A stretch of DNA of 64,000 bases, taken from assembly GCF_020360975.1 (NCBI RefSeq), contig NW_025408678.1, forward strand, positions 248,001 to 312,000, read 5' to 3'. Of the stretch, positions 11,404 through 22,202 are shown one piece after another. The translations under genes and the position numbers were made by a program. Source of the stretch: Hirsutella rhossiliensis. Taxonomy: Eukaryota > Ascomycota > Sordariomycetes > Hypocreales > Ophiocordycipitaceae. Every line of letters begins with the position of its first letter. Within the stretch, counting starts at the first letter, position 1. The notes under the pieces were generated by a model. The model did not search any database and was not told the DNA's origin. It worked only from the letters and a program-made list of their open reading frames with translations.

Positions 11404-14400
11404 TCAATGGCGGTGCCGCGCCCCCCGCGCCTCTTCACCTTCCTCTCCGCTGGTCTGGCTCATGGCACATCTCTCCGGGTGGCGGCGAGCCCGCCCACGC
11501 GGAGCCGCCCCCGCCCTTGGCATCTCAATGTTCTCCATCTCCATGGACTCGTCTGCCGTCTCGCTCCCTTCGTCTGTGCGACGCAGATGTCTCGTGCCCT
11601 TGCTCCTCCCGCTGCTCATGCCGAAGAACTCTCGCGCGTCTCTTTGGAGGTCGCTCATCTGATCATCGAGGGCTTCCATGCCTTGGTCCCAGGCTGCTCG
11701 ATTCAAGTGTGCGCCCTCGTCAATGAGCTTGTTCTTCTTGCGGATCTCGTTCCAGCGAGTGAGGCCGCCGAGCTCGAGAATGTTCATGCGGCGTTTTTTC
11801 CCCGTCGGGTTGCCGATCATGACCGGTCTCCAGGCCATTTCCTCCTCCATGATAGCCAGGGGGTCGTTGGGCATCGACGCTCGGCGGGTGCTCGACCGTC
11901 GTCGGGCCTCGACCAGCTTGTCCATCGCCTCAGACTTGCACTGGGGTATGATCTGTACCTCTGTGAAGCGGATGAGAACGAGGAGAAGCATGACTGAGAG
12001 TATAAAGAGGATGCCCGCCACCACGCCAGTGGAAACTTGCTGGCCCAGAGTCCGGGTGACGAGTCCGCCGAGAGCTGTTGCCCCAGCGGCGAGAACAAAG
12101 GCAAGCCCGTGAATGACGGCGAAGCCTGCCGTGACCCGCGGAAACGACGAGTAGTTGGTCCGTTTCTGCTGATTCTTTCCGGACCCGCCACGCTGTCGCC
12201 CAACCATGCCCGATGATAGGTCGGAACAGTCAAAGTTTTCCATGACCAGTCCGTTGCACTCTGCAATGGCGAGGCATGAGAGGAACCCTACAAACCCCGC
12301 AAACAAGGTCGGGACGCTGATGTGCAATGGCGGACCCGAAGAGACGGCGGCGTAGCAGATGCCTGCGAGCGGCAGGAGAAGAGTAAAGATGGTCCGGCGG
12401 ACAAGATGAGAAGACCACGCCACTTTTCGGTTCAGCGTTGCCAAGTTGTTGTTCATCTGCGCTTGGCGCGATCTCGAAAAGACGTTTGCCTTTTGGAATG
12501 GAATCGCGAGACAGGCCCCGAGAGCCATGGAGCCAACGAGAAGGCCAATCTTGGGAGATCGAAGCTGGTAGAGCCGCGAAGCCAAAGACCCTAGCAGCAC
12601 AATGATGAGTACCACTTGGGCGTAGATCCAGGCGGAATAGAGCGTCAGGATGGCGAAGCCTGGTTGTCGCAGCATCTCAAAGGACAGGGCGAGGCCGTGG
12701 TAAACCTCCTGCCCCCACCACTTTGGGCCGGTCTTGACTCGGTGCATCATGATCTCGCCTCGAGCGATTCGCCGTGAAATGTCGCTCCCCGTCCTCACCT
12801 CGGCAATCGAGCGGCGAAAGGCGGATCGGCGAACCTCTGGACACACGACGTTGAGGAACAGCACGACGGCAATGATGATGATGCTGACGTAGAAGCCCCA
12901 CGCCGGAGGATAGCTGTCAATGATGCAGGCGCCGACGAGAAAGCCGACGCCGAGGGACCCGATCCAGCACCAAGTCCAAATGCCAAGCCAGACGCCCATG
13001 CCGCCGCCGTGTCGTCTGGCATCGTACTGGTCGACGACCTCTTGATGCGGGTTCACGCTCATCAGAGACGCCCCAAAGAGGTCGGTGAGTATTGAATGGA
13101 AGTTCATGCTCGCAAACCCCAGTGAAGCGCCCATGAGCGTCCGGGCGATAAGCAGCATGCTCCGCCACGATTGCGTATTGGTGAGCCTCTGTGAGTTGAC
13201 CGCAAGAGCCTGAGGGAATAGCAGCGGCATCGCCAGCACAAGACTGGACAGGATGTAAGGCTTCCGCCCATGGAGCAACGGCAACGGCCAGAGGAACAAG
13301 GTTGGCACGGCCAAGCCCAAGAAGCATCCCGTGTTTCCGTGGACTGTGGCATGGGACTGGTCGATAATGTAGTACTGGATTGAGGGCACCAAGCCCGCAT
13401 AGATGCCCAGGATGACACCGACCAGAGCCGTGCTTATGCATGCCACGGCCGCGACAAATCTCTTCCGGATGGGCGACCAGTCTCTCGCTGTTGGCTGTCG
13501 CCTGCGCGACTTGGCCAGGCTGAATCCCGGCGCGTCTCGCAGACTCACGTGAGACCGCCGCCGGAGGCTGATGCCGTGCTCAGCGCGCATCGGACGACCG
13601 GCAATGTCACGTTCGGGAAGATTTTCCTCGCCTTGGCCTGCATCTCGCCGAGTTGCGTGGGCTCTCCGGGCGACATGTTGGCCGGCAGCCCTCCTGATCC
13701 CACCAGCCCCTGCGCGGCCGCGGTGAGATTTTGGTTCAGTGTTGTGCTGGGCCACGATCTCCCTTGGGAGACTTGGTAGGTCACCGTGTTTGGCCACGAA
13801 ATGCGAGCTTTCGCTGCTTCCGTCGCCTGCGATGCTGCCTTTGTCGGTTCTCGTGACGACATGTACCCGCATATGCCTGCTGGAATCCCGGCACGGTACC
13901 TCGAACGCGACCTTGGGACCTGATAGGGAAGCCTCGTGTGCATGGTCGAGGTCGCGGGTAGATTCCCTCGTCTTGGTCTCAACGTCTTCGCCAGAGTAGC
14001 TCTGGAGAATCTCGTTCAGCCGCGGCCGCCTGGAGAGACCCGAGTATGTTGCTGCGTGTCGACAAGTCGGCCTCTTTGGGCGAGCAACTTCGTCCAGCTC
14101 CACTTCTTCCATGCTCCCAGCCGTTTCCTGGGCACAGGCAGGGGTGAGGTTTACCAGCGAACCTTCGGAGCCCATGTTGCCACTCGAAACGCTTCGGCGG
14201 CGGGAGCGAAGGCTGGAGGACGGCGGCTTGCATCCCTTGCGTGCAGGGGTTCCCGGACGGTCGACGACGTGCGACGCAATGGCAAGAGCCTCATTCAACA
14301 GCTTTTCCAGGTCGTTGACGGCTCGTTTGAAGCCACGTCCATCAAACTTTACACTCTTCCTGGTGCTCTGTGACGAGTTTCGGGTCAAACGACGGGCAGA

Positions 14401-16677
14401 CAGGATGTTGGACAGCATAGACTCCGATTTCCGTCTCTGCTCGGGCAAGACGGACGGGTCTTGCTTGTTCTTGGCGGGGCGCTCCGTGAACCTTGTCGTA
14501 TAGCTTTCGCGATTATTCAGAACGTCCCGAAGCCAGTGTGCTGTGCGTTTGTAGTCCAGAGCAGAGCCGAGGGACTGGCGACGACCCGGGGTCCCACTCG
14601 ACGCCTTTGCCCCTTGCTCTCCCAAAAGACTGTCGTTCTCGGCCTTCTGAAACTTGCCGGATTCTAGATCAACGCCATGATCATCGGAAGGCGTTGGGGC
14701 AAAGCAGCTGTCTTCTGCAACCCTTGCCTTGGAGACTGGAGTGTGACCGGCATACTCCCTGAACACATGATTTTGGAAAGCGGGCCGCACTTTCGAAACA
14801 GGAATCGGGGCGTGTATTATCCCGTGAGCAGAATCAGAAGCTTCCGACAAGCCAAATCCACCCGCGAACTTGGAAGGTGCTTGCCCTCTTGACGACGGGC
14901 CGCCGAACAAGGCGTTTGTGACAAATCCATCGTCTTCAGGACTCGGATAGGGTCTCTCCGGAGCAGTGACTTGCAAGACTCGACCGTGCCGTGCTAGACT
15001 GTCATCTCGGAGGAGCGGCGAGGTTTGAGCAACTTGATGCTGATCCGGGCTTGTTCGGGACGGAAGTGGCGTCATGTATTGGCTGTACTGCTCGCTGACG
15101 TCTTTTTGGCCTTGTCCCAGGTACGGGGGAAAACGTTGGCACGTGTCCATGGAATGCGGTTCCGGACCAGGGTACGTAGGATACTCATCGCAAACTGAAA
15201 TTGAATGCTTGCTAGACACTTGTTCTGTGGGGAAGCCTGCGCCCCTGGCGGGCTCTTGGGCTGAGCGTGCGGTCGGGACCATGGGGCTCGTCCCTTGCAC
15301 GTCTTCGGGGGGTTGGCATCTCTGACACTGATCCAGTGCGCCTTGCGATGGAAAGGCGGAAGGGACCAGCCGGCCCGTAAAAGCCTGTGCTTTCGGAAGG
15401 TGGTGATGATGCGTTTGGTGGGAACTAACGGCATCCCGAGGACTGTCGGTGAAAGGTTTGGCTTTGGCGACTGGAACCCGCACTGCTTCATGTGGGGGTG
15501 ATGACGAGGCGCCCTTGGTATCGATGCCTTCCATTTGGAGCTGCCTCCCAGGACTCTTGGAGCTAGCCATAGGTCTTGCCTTGGATTCATAGACTGGATA
15601 CGAAGAGGCATGGTCAGGCCGGTCCAGCAAAGTGACGAATGGCCGGACCTTGGATGCAGAGAAGCCGAGCTCGTGGCTTGGAGCCACCGAATTAGCGATT
15701 CGAGATGTGTCCCTCTCGAGGGATCGCTCCGTTTCCGGAATCTCCACAGCGGCCTGAACTTTTGGGAAGCGGCCACGACACATGTCAGACAAGGCGGTGG
15801 CAGCGGTACTCGGAGGCGAACCGTCTCTTGGCTGTGTGTCATGCATGTCACGCAGGGACACCGCAGTTGATGACCCTGAAAAGAACATGAGCTCTTCGTG
15901 ATCAGGGGCGGCCGGGCCTTGAAGCTTGGCGTCGAAGGGGCCAACTTTGTTGCGCGATGGGTGATAGTCAAGCCCGTGGCCTTGGCCGGCTATGATTGGG
16001 TGATGGGTCGGATAGGACTGGAAGGCTGGACGAACCTTGGAGACACGGGAGCGACCGGCATGTTCCAAGGCTGCTGCCCCAACACCACTAGGACGGACAC
16101 CCTCACCAGATGCGGCGGGCCGCTTGCCGCCCTCTTCCGGCGCCATGGCATTGGCCGGGTCTCGCGAAGGAATAGCCCGTGGAGATGAGGAATAGCCTGT
16201 TGTCGAAGGCCCAGAGTCACCGAGCTCGGCATTCACGTCCGGGCTCAGAGCCTGACTCGACTGACCAGGTCCACCCACATGGTAAAGGAGACGATTCGGA
16301 GCGCGATCGACCAAGAGCCTAGGGGATTGCGATGGCGTGTTGCCGTGCTCCCCGGCCAGGTGAGGAGCGGTGGAGAAGGCGGGAGAGGGCGTGGAAGACG
16401 CAGCGGATTTGTTCTCTGGCTCAGTTGTTGGGTATTGCGAGGAAACAAGGGTGTCGCTCGCGACTGGAGCCTGATCAAGGACGGGCGGTGCTGGCAGATC
16501 TCTGTCCACTATCGTGGGGCCACTGGCCGACGTCTTTAACAAGTGATGTCGGACACCAGCGGCTCCCGTCGGGGACGCGAGGGTCGAGGCAGAGTCATGA
16601 TCATTGTCAGCCCGAAGCGCTGACCGAGAGGGGCGGCTACTTGGGGTTGGGGTGACGTCGAAATCGCCAGCCTCCAT
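11404..16677 (-). CDS. MFS-type multispanning transporter with ~1,070-residue disordered N-terminal extension
   Basis: A 1757-aa single frame. Residues about 1075-1590 contain roughly a dozen hydrophobic helices (for example FVAAVACISTALVGVILGIY, LLIARTLMGASLGFASMNF, GVWLGIWTWCWIGSLGVGFL, GILFILSVMLLLVLI), as in major-facilitator transporters. RPDxxR-type signatures are weak and the substrate is unknown. The C-tail of about 165 residues is hydrophilic. The N-terminal 1,070 residues are Ser/Pro rich and carry a recurring K-[VA]-x-P motif in about nine copies. Between about 13,615 and 13,735 the minus-strand frame offset by one base has much better codon bias and protein character than the open frame used here, so about 43 residues of the conceptual protein are probably wrong. 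The length is far above a normal MFS protein (400-600 aa). The long cytoplasmic head may regulate trafficking (inference). Confidence 0.75.
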   Translation of the reverse strand: MEAGDFDVTPTPSSRPSRSALRADNDHDSASTLASPTGAAGVRHHLLKTSASGPTIVDRDLPAPPVLDQAPVASDTLVSSQYPTTEPENKSAASSTPSPAFSTAPHLAGEHGNTPSQSPRLLVDRAPNRLLYHVGGPGQSSQALSPDVNAELGDSGPSTTGYSSSPRAIPSRDPANAMAPEEGGKRPAASGEGVRPSGVGAAALEHAGRSRVSKVRPAFQSYPTHHPIIAGQGHGLDYHPSRNKVGPFDAKLQGPAAPDHEELMFFSGSSTAVSLRDMHDTQPRDGSPPSTAATALSDMCRGRFPKVQAAVEIPETERSLERDTSRIANSVAPSHELGFSASKVRPFVTLLDRPDHASSYPVYESKARPMASSKSPGRQLQMEGIDTKGASSSPPHEAVRVPVAKAKPFTDSPRDAVSSHQTHHHHLPKAQAFTGRLVPSAFPSQGALDQCQRCQPPEDVQGTSPMVPTARSAQEPARGAGFPTEQVSSKHSISVCDEYPTYPGPEPHSMDTCQRFPPYLGQGQKDVSEQYSQYMTPLPSRTSPDQHQVAQTSPLLRDDSLARHGRVLQVTAPERPYPSPEDDGFVTNALFGGPSSRGQAPSKFAGGFGLSEASDSAHGIIHAPIPVSKVRPAFQNHVFREYAGHTPVSKARVAEDSCFAPTPSDDHGVDLESGKFQKAENDSLLGEQGAKASSGTPGRRQSLGSALDYKRTAHWLRDVLNNRESYTTRFTERPAKNKQDPSVLPEQRRKSESMLSNILSARRLTRNSSQSTRKSVKFDGRGFKRAVNDLEKLLNEALAIASHVVDRPGTPARKGCKPPSSSLRSRRRSVSSGNMGSEGSLVNLTPACAQETAGSMEEVELDEVARPKRPTCRHAATYSGLSRRPRLNEILQSYSGEDVETKTRESTRDLDHAHEASLSGPKVAFEVPCRDSSRHMRVHVVTRTDKGSIAGDGSSESSHFVAKHGDLPSLPREIVAQHNTEPKSHRGRAGAGGIRRAAGQHVARRAHATRRDAGQGEENLPERDIAGRPMRAEHGISLRRRSHVSLRDAPGFSLAKSRRRQPTARDWSPIRKRFVAAVACISTALVGVILGIYAGLVPSIQYYIIDQSHATVHGNTGCFLGLAVPTLFLWPLPLLHGRKPYILSSLVLAMPLLFPQALAVNSQRLTNTQSWRSMLLIARTLMGASLGFASMNFHSILTDLFGASLMSVNPHQEVVDQYDARRHGGGMGVWLGIWTWCWIGSLGVGFLVGACIIDSYPPAWGFYVSIIIIAVVLFLNVVCPEVRRSAFRRSIAEVRTGSDISRRIARGEIMMHRVKTGPKWWGQEVYHGLALSFEMLRQPGFAILTLYSAWIYAQVVLIIVLLGSLASRLYQLRSPKIGLLVGSMALGACLAIPFQKANVFSRSRQAQMNNNLATLNRKVAWSSHLVRRTIFTLLLPLAGICYAAVSSGPPLHISVPTLFAGFVGFLSCLAIAECNGLVMENFDCSDLSSGMVGRQRGGSGKNQQKRTNYSSFPRVTAGFAVIHGLAFVLAAGATALGGLVTRTLGQQVSTGVVAGILFILSVMLLLVLIRFTEVQIIPQCKSEAMDKLVEARRRSSTRRASMPNDPLAIMEEEMAWRPVMIGNPTGKKRRMNILELGGLTRWNEIRKKNKLIDEGAHLNRAAWDQGMEALDDQMSDLQRDAREFFGMSSGRSKGTRHLRRTDEGSETADESMEMENIEMPRAGAAPRGRARRHPERCAMSQTSGEEGEEARGARHRH

Positions 16678-19187
16678 ATCCGCGTCGGCGAGGGGCTTCT
16701 AGGCCTGGGTATGGATGAAAAGCGCGGAGAACATTGCCGCTTTGCCTTGAGCTGCTTGAAGTCGACGAGAAGCGGCCGAGCGCCGGTCCGGGGTGGAAGC
16801 ACTTGGACGGCAGCGGCTGGGGAAAGGACACGATGTCGACGGCCCGGGACCGAGAAGGGAGGAGCTAGAAGTGATGGTGCCAGCCTAGGATTGCTCGATG
16901 GCTGGTGGTGAGAGAGCGAACCGCCAAGAAACGAAGACGCGAGAAAGAATGCAAAGTAGCAGAGGACGTATCAGGGCCCCGGAGACGGGAGGGGAGGAGG
17001 CGATTTGAGAGGGATGAGGGATACGAGGATGCTGGCGATGTCGAGGGATAGCAAAGGACCAGAATCTGTCGAGGTCGAGGCATGCGTCGGAGCAAGGCGA
17101 GAGCGCCTTCCCTCGCCACGGCAAGCGACGCGACTTGGGCTTCTTTCCATTTTGGACACATGGGTGAATTACGAGACAAAGAGGGAGGAGCCAGACGACG
17201 AGCTGCAGCGCGACTCGCTCGGCAAGTGGTGAAGCCGACTGCATCTTTCCATCCGCACTAAGCAGCTGTTGTGACAAGTGGAGCAAGCGCCCAAGGCACA
17301 GCCACAGTGCACCGTACAGTGCCGCGCACACACCGTATCCATCGGCCCGAGCGGAGGGAAGCGAGCTCCGGCAGAGAGAGCTCGGTGGGGTAACACTAAT
17401 TACCCCACTGTAGGTACCTAGGTATTACAGTAAGCTCACCTCAGTGCCTCCATCGTTCCGTCAGCGTCTGAAGCAGAGTCCATGACTGAGCCAAGGCATA
17501 ACACTACATACATCTCGTACGCATCAACGGACCGGCTGACGGCTTGGGCCGTTGCCCGCCCGACCAGGCAGAAAGAAGCCTCGTGGTTATCCAGGGGCAA
17601 AGTCAGCGGTTTACCTGGGTGTTGTAGGTCAGGTACCCAGTATTAGTTGGGTGTTCTCTTAGGTGCACCTCGGCTTGAACCCAACCACCGGCCGGCAGTT
17701 GACGCCAAACACATCCATTGCCTGACTGCTGCAGCACGATCAGTAACCAGTACGAGGTCGCCCGGGTGCAAGCCGGCAAAGAGTCTCCTACAGCCACCCT
17801 CCGCCTCCGCCTCCTCCTCCCTCCTCTAGTGGCAGAGGAAACGCTTATATGTACTACAAGCCAAAGCTCACCCGCCCCCGGCGCCCCGTCACCCAATCAG
17901 GCAACTCATCTATTTTTAACCACCACGAGTGCTTATAGCCTGACTGCCTCCCGTGTTCGCCTCGGCTCCGTGGCCCGTCACCGGTGTCCCGTCTGTACTT
18001 ACGAATACGTACCCGTTGATCCAATGGCGGACCCGTTCGCATCCGCCCGCTTCATAGCCGACGCCCGTCCGTCCCAGACAGACATCGGATTGACCTGTCT
18101 GCTTTTTTGCTGACGTCTGACCCGCGACAGACTGGTCTGTAACACAGCCACGCAACATCGCGCCTTCTCTGCTAAGCAAATGGCTTCTTGTATTGTATAG
18201 ATGGAGCAGCAGCATCCAGTGCTTTAACCCCGTTTTCTAATCCCCTAGTGACGGTACCTGCCGTCCATGAACATGGCCGATTGCGACCTGCGCAAGATTC
18301 CCTGATGCAAGCCTGCATCACCTTTACTTCCCCATAACAAACACAAAAGTAAAGCAAAAATCATCCAAGACGGAAAGCGTGAGAATCGAGCATGACCAGA
18401 AGGCTCCCAGAGGCGACATTGGAGCATCACCATGGTCCCCAAAACGTTCCTCGTGGACCAACCTGAGCGCAAAGAAGTAGTCTTGGCTTCTAAGCATAGC
18501 TCGTAATGCCCCAAACGCCTGGCTGCTCTCGTTTTAAACATAACCCCATGCCGTCGTATTCCTGAGTCGCCCGCCGTCCTGTTGCCAGAGCGGCGAGAGA
18601 GAAAGTGGGGGAAAAGAGATCTATCAACGCTATGCCGGACGGGTAAAAAAAAGGAAGGGGGGCAAGGGGTGGGGGATTGTAACAAGGCGAGGGCTCTTGA
18701 AGAGAAGAAAGACAAGAGAAGAGTTGTTTTCGCGAGGGAAACAGCGTTGTCGAAGTGCATGGATAAAGCTTTGTTGGAAGATGGGATTCTCTTCAACGCC
18801 AGAGTGATTTGACAAGGGATGAGTCCGAGGCTCAGTCCTGTGCGTCGACGAGAAACAAGAAGGTGAACTGCTGATGAGAACAGGCCGATTTACGGGGTTC
18901 TCTTCTTTTCTTTTGTTGTTGTGTGTCTTCGACAAACGAGCTGCGGGGCTCGAGGCGGAAGGTTGTACATTGGGAAGCCGCGAGTTGGCAGACATGAAGG
19001 GCCGCAACGATGATTGCGTGTGCCTGGATCACTCGGAGGACGTCGTTTGACGGCGGTGTTCGACCAGCAAAACGGACAGCTGTGACGGATTGTTCGAGTA
19101 CAAATGGCGCACCCAGCCAGCAAAGTCGAAAAGGACCAGCCTCGGGAGCGGCCCGGACTGGCAGCCCATTAGCGAAGACAGCACGTT
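16678..19187. other. Intergenic region, no gene seen
   Basis: 2.5 kb upstream of the transporter and downstream of the small Cys-rich gene. Open frames (for example 16885-17331 -, 18245-18796 -) show no domain or codon bias. A TAGGTACCTAGGTA-type palindrome lies at about 17,411-17,425. The part next to 16,677 is likely promoter and leader. Confidence 0.5.
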
Positions 19188-19421
19188 TCACCGATGGCCC
19201 CTCCGGGCGGAGCCGCCGCTGTGATAGCCCGAGTCGGAGTAGGTGTAGGGCGTGGCATATTGTGCGGTGCGGGTCGAGTGAGCGCTGCATGCGTATCCAA
19301 CGTAGATGACGCGCCTCTGGATGCCATGGCCGCGCCCGCCGTACGAAGGACACCGGTCAATGGCGTGCTGGTAGTAGAGGCAGCGGCAGGCCGAGTAGAG
19401 CTCAACGACTTGGTAGCACAT
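19188..19421 (-). CDS. Small conserved Cys/His-rich protein
   Basis: A 77-aa intronless frame beginning MCYQVVELYSACRCLYY. It resembles a family of short Sordariomycete proteins of unknown function that start with MCYxVVExYxxCxCLYYxH and continue with a Tyr/Gly/His segment and a second Cys (VGYACSAHS). Five Cys (2, 12, 14, 24, 45) and several His suggest metal binding or disulfides, but this is inference. The C-terminal third is Ser/Tyr/Gly rich and probably flexible. There is no signal peptide. A purine/pyrimidine-biased leader precedes it (on the minus strand, 19,422 to about 20,600). I base the call on family resemblance from memory; a larger overlapping frame (19,169-19,816) is treated as a shadow. 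Confidence 0.7.
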   Translation of the reverse strand: MCYQVVELYSACRCLYYQHAIDRCPSYGGRGHGIQRRVIYVGYACSAHSTRTAQYATPYTYSDSGYHSGGSARRGHR

Positions 19422-22165
19422 GATGTCGACGGTATGCCGTCCAAGGGTGCTCTGGTCGTCTCAAGGCCGCCTTCGGGGACGGCGAGGGAGGAATCGAGAG
19501 CAAAACGAGGCAGATATGGGCGCCAGACGTGAACGGCCAGACGGCGAATGGAAGAGAGTCGTGGACGAGTAACGGTGAAGCAAACGGGAAGCGTGAACAA
19601 GCAGGACGATGAACTGGGTTTAAAGAGAGTGCTTATAGCCTTGACAGATGAGATGAGGATGGGAGTGGATGCCGGGTGGAGCGAGAGGCATCGCAGCCTT
19701 ATATTATAGACTCGGCAGCCTAGAGAAAGGCAGTGACGGATGGGGCTCAGCCAAGAGAGTCGTGGACAGAGGTGGCTTACCGACACGCCTTGCTCGGCGG
19801 GCCATGTCGTCGACAAGGCACCAGCGAGGGCTTGAAGGCCGTTGGCGAGTCTGACAGGTGACTACCTCCAGGGCTGCAGGCCTCGAAGGAGCCGGACGGA
19901 GGCATGGTGAGTGGGCATGGCGCAGCGGCGCAAGAATAGACAAGGTGAAGAGTGCAAAAAGCTTGGCTCGGCGGGAGGGAGTCACCAATTGGTCCTCAAT
20001 CGGGGAGGGGGCGTGTGCGTGCAACAAGACGAGTGTGCCCTGTGGGTGGAGGCGGGCGTTGGGGGCCTGGAATTTGACCTGCAGCACAGGGCTGAAGCGT
20101 GGGGAGGCGAGACGAGACGAGGCGAGGGGGGGCGTGGCGTCGACCTGCTGGGCGGGTGTTGGGTCGGATGATGGGACGGGTTCGTGATGTTTGCGATGCG
20201 GGCCACGGAGAGAAGGTGGAAAAAGGGGGAGCCTGAGAGATGAGATGGTGCTGGACCCAGGAAAGGACGCAGGAAATGACGCAGGAAAAGACGCTCGTCG
20301 AAATCGCGTACCAGAGACAGAGAGGAAGGAACGAGGAGGGGTCGGTCACGGGTTAGGGCTTCAGCGCGCACAACGTCTTCTTCTTCTCTGTGGATTCCCC
20401 GCTGCCTGGGACAGCTCGCGATGCTGACCCCTTGACGTCAGCTTTTTCATCCCATCAACCAAAACACCATTCGCATGCAAACCACCGCGGACCTGCATGC
20501 GTGCACACACACCTGACGGTATTCGCTACCTCACCTTGTCCTTTGGTGGTGGTGGCAGGCAGCAGGCACCAATGCAGCAAAGCGTTCCCCAACTCGCCCG
20601 AAAGAACCCCATCATGACGGCATGCGCTGACTCTAGTTTATTCTAATACTATTTCCTTTACAGTTGATTATATGCCAGCAGCACGGCGCCGCCGCTCGCA
20701 CCGACGCCCCACCGACGCCGCCAAGCGCAATCCTCCGCAGCCCGGCACTTGATGACAAGAGAGAGACCTCGGTCCTATGCAATCACTCTGTTGCTTTCGC
20801 CGCCTGCTGACTACCTGCGTATGCCCTCGAGGAACTACCAACAGCCCGGCTCTCTCGACATGTCCGGGCCAGCTGTCTTTGCGCAGAGCTGCGAGTCCAC
20901 CGGTCCCTTGCTTGTCATCGGGAAACGGCTTGTTCCCCTGCACGGCCAAACATGTCAAGCCCCGCACGCTTGTCTTCGCAGTTCCCCTCTCCAAAAATAG
21001 GGGAAAAAAGAAAGCATCAACAGGAAAACGAGCAAGGGACACGATGACAGAAGCCTCGCCCAAGATCAGGTACTCGCCAAAACCAGGGACTGGCAGTAGT
21101 CGGCAACGACGCTGACAAGCCGCACCCATGGCGCTGCAGCCACGCCCCCTCCTCTGTCCCCATCCCCCCCCGTCTTGTCGATTCATCTGCCCCCGGGTGG
21201 TGTCGTCATGGCTGCACAGCATTCCCCTCTGACATATCCCGAGGACAACTATAGTATGGGTAGGCCCTGAGGCTCTTGACGCGAAGGCCACCAAGTGTGG
21301 ACTCGGACCCCCGCTGTTCTCGGTGGTCGACATGGAACAGCATGTCTTGGACGGCATGCATGTCTAACACATGTCTTGTCAGATAGTGGAGTGTCGCTGC
21401 GTGAGGTTTTTGGACTGCCCCGCCAAGGCACCTTGCCGTTGGATCGGTAACAAAGAAAGCCACATACAGTTACCGGAAAACGAGAATCGAAGACAAGCGA
21501 GGCCGTCAAGCCCGTACCGTTGGGGAACTTTGACCCTCAGATCACGCCACGGTGGATAACAAACGCACGCAAAGCACCGCCAACGCTACATCAGGGTGCC
21601 GAGTAAGAAAGCCACAGCAGCCACGGATGAATGCTCAGTTGGACCCTGGACTCTTGATGGGAATTACCCTCTTCAGCATGGTCCTGGTGCGGTTTTCTGC
21701 CGTGTCAACAGGCCAAGGAGTACTTTGTACTCGGTGGTAATCTCATTTCGGCGCAGCTCCGACGCGACGACCTGCAGGCAGGGAAGAGGCGAGGCGCCTG
21801 AACCGGTGCCTTGGAGTCGAAACCGCTCCGAGGCTGCGTCGGTGCGCAACACTCATCACCTCGGAACCCTTTCCAACTCGACAGATGGACCAATGTTGTA
21901 CAAAGCACCAAGTTTGTAAGGGTGCGACTACACATGACTCTTTGCCGACGGACGTGGCAGAGGTCATCGTCATGGCAAGTCTGCCGACACCAGAGGATGA
22001 AGTGACCGACAACGCCTCAAGGTCCGGCGGGTCCGCGTCGCGAGCTTCTTGAAGGCCGGGAATTGCTCTTTTGTCCCGTTGTACAAGGCAAACCTGCATC
22101 CTCATCTGTCGCATGTCGGAGCTCGAAACCTTGTCTCCATCGGCAAGCAGCCTAGTTGCCTTTTC

Positions 22166-22202
22166 CCACCACCACCACCACCACCACCACCAACAACAAC
22201 AG
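22166..22202. repeat. (CAC)n/(CAA)n microsatellite
   Basis: About eight CAC units followed by CAA units, in noncoding DNA. It creates the false poly-His, poly-Trp and poly-Gly stretches in overlapping open frames. Confidence 0.85.

Noticed and set aside
20668..21357. 229-codon minus-strand frame
   Set aside because: No family resemblance, no codon bias, no splice partner.
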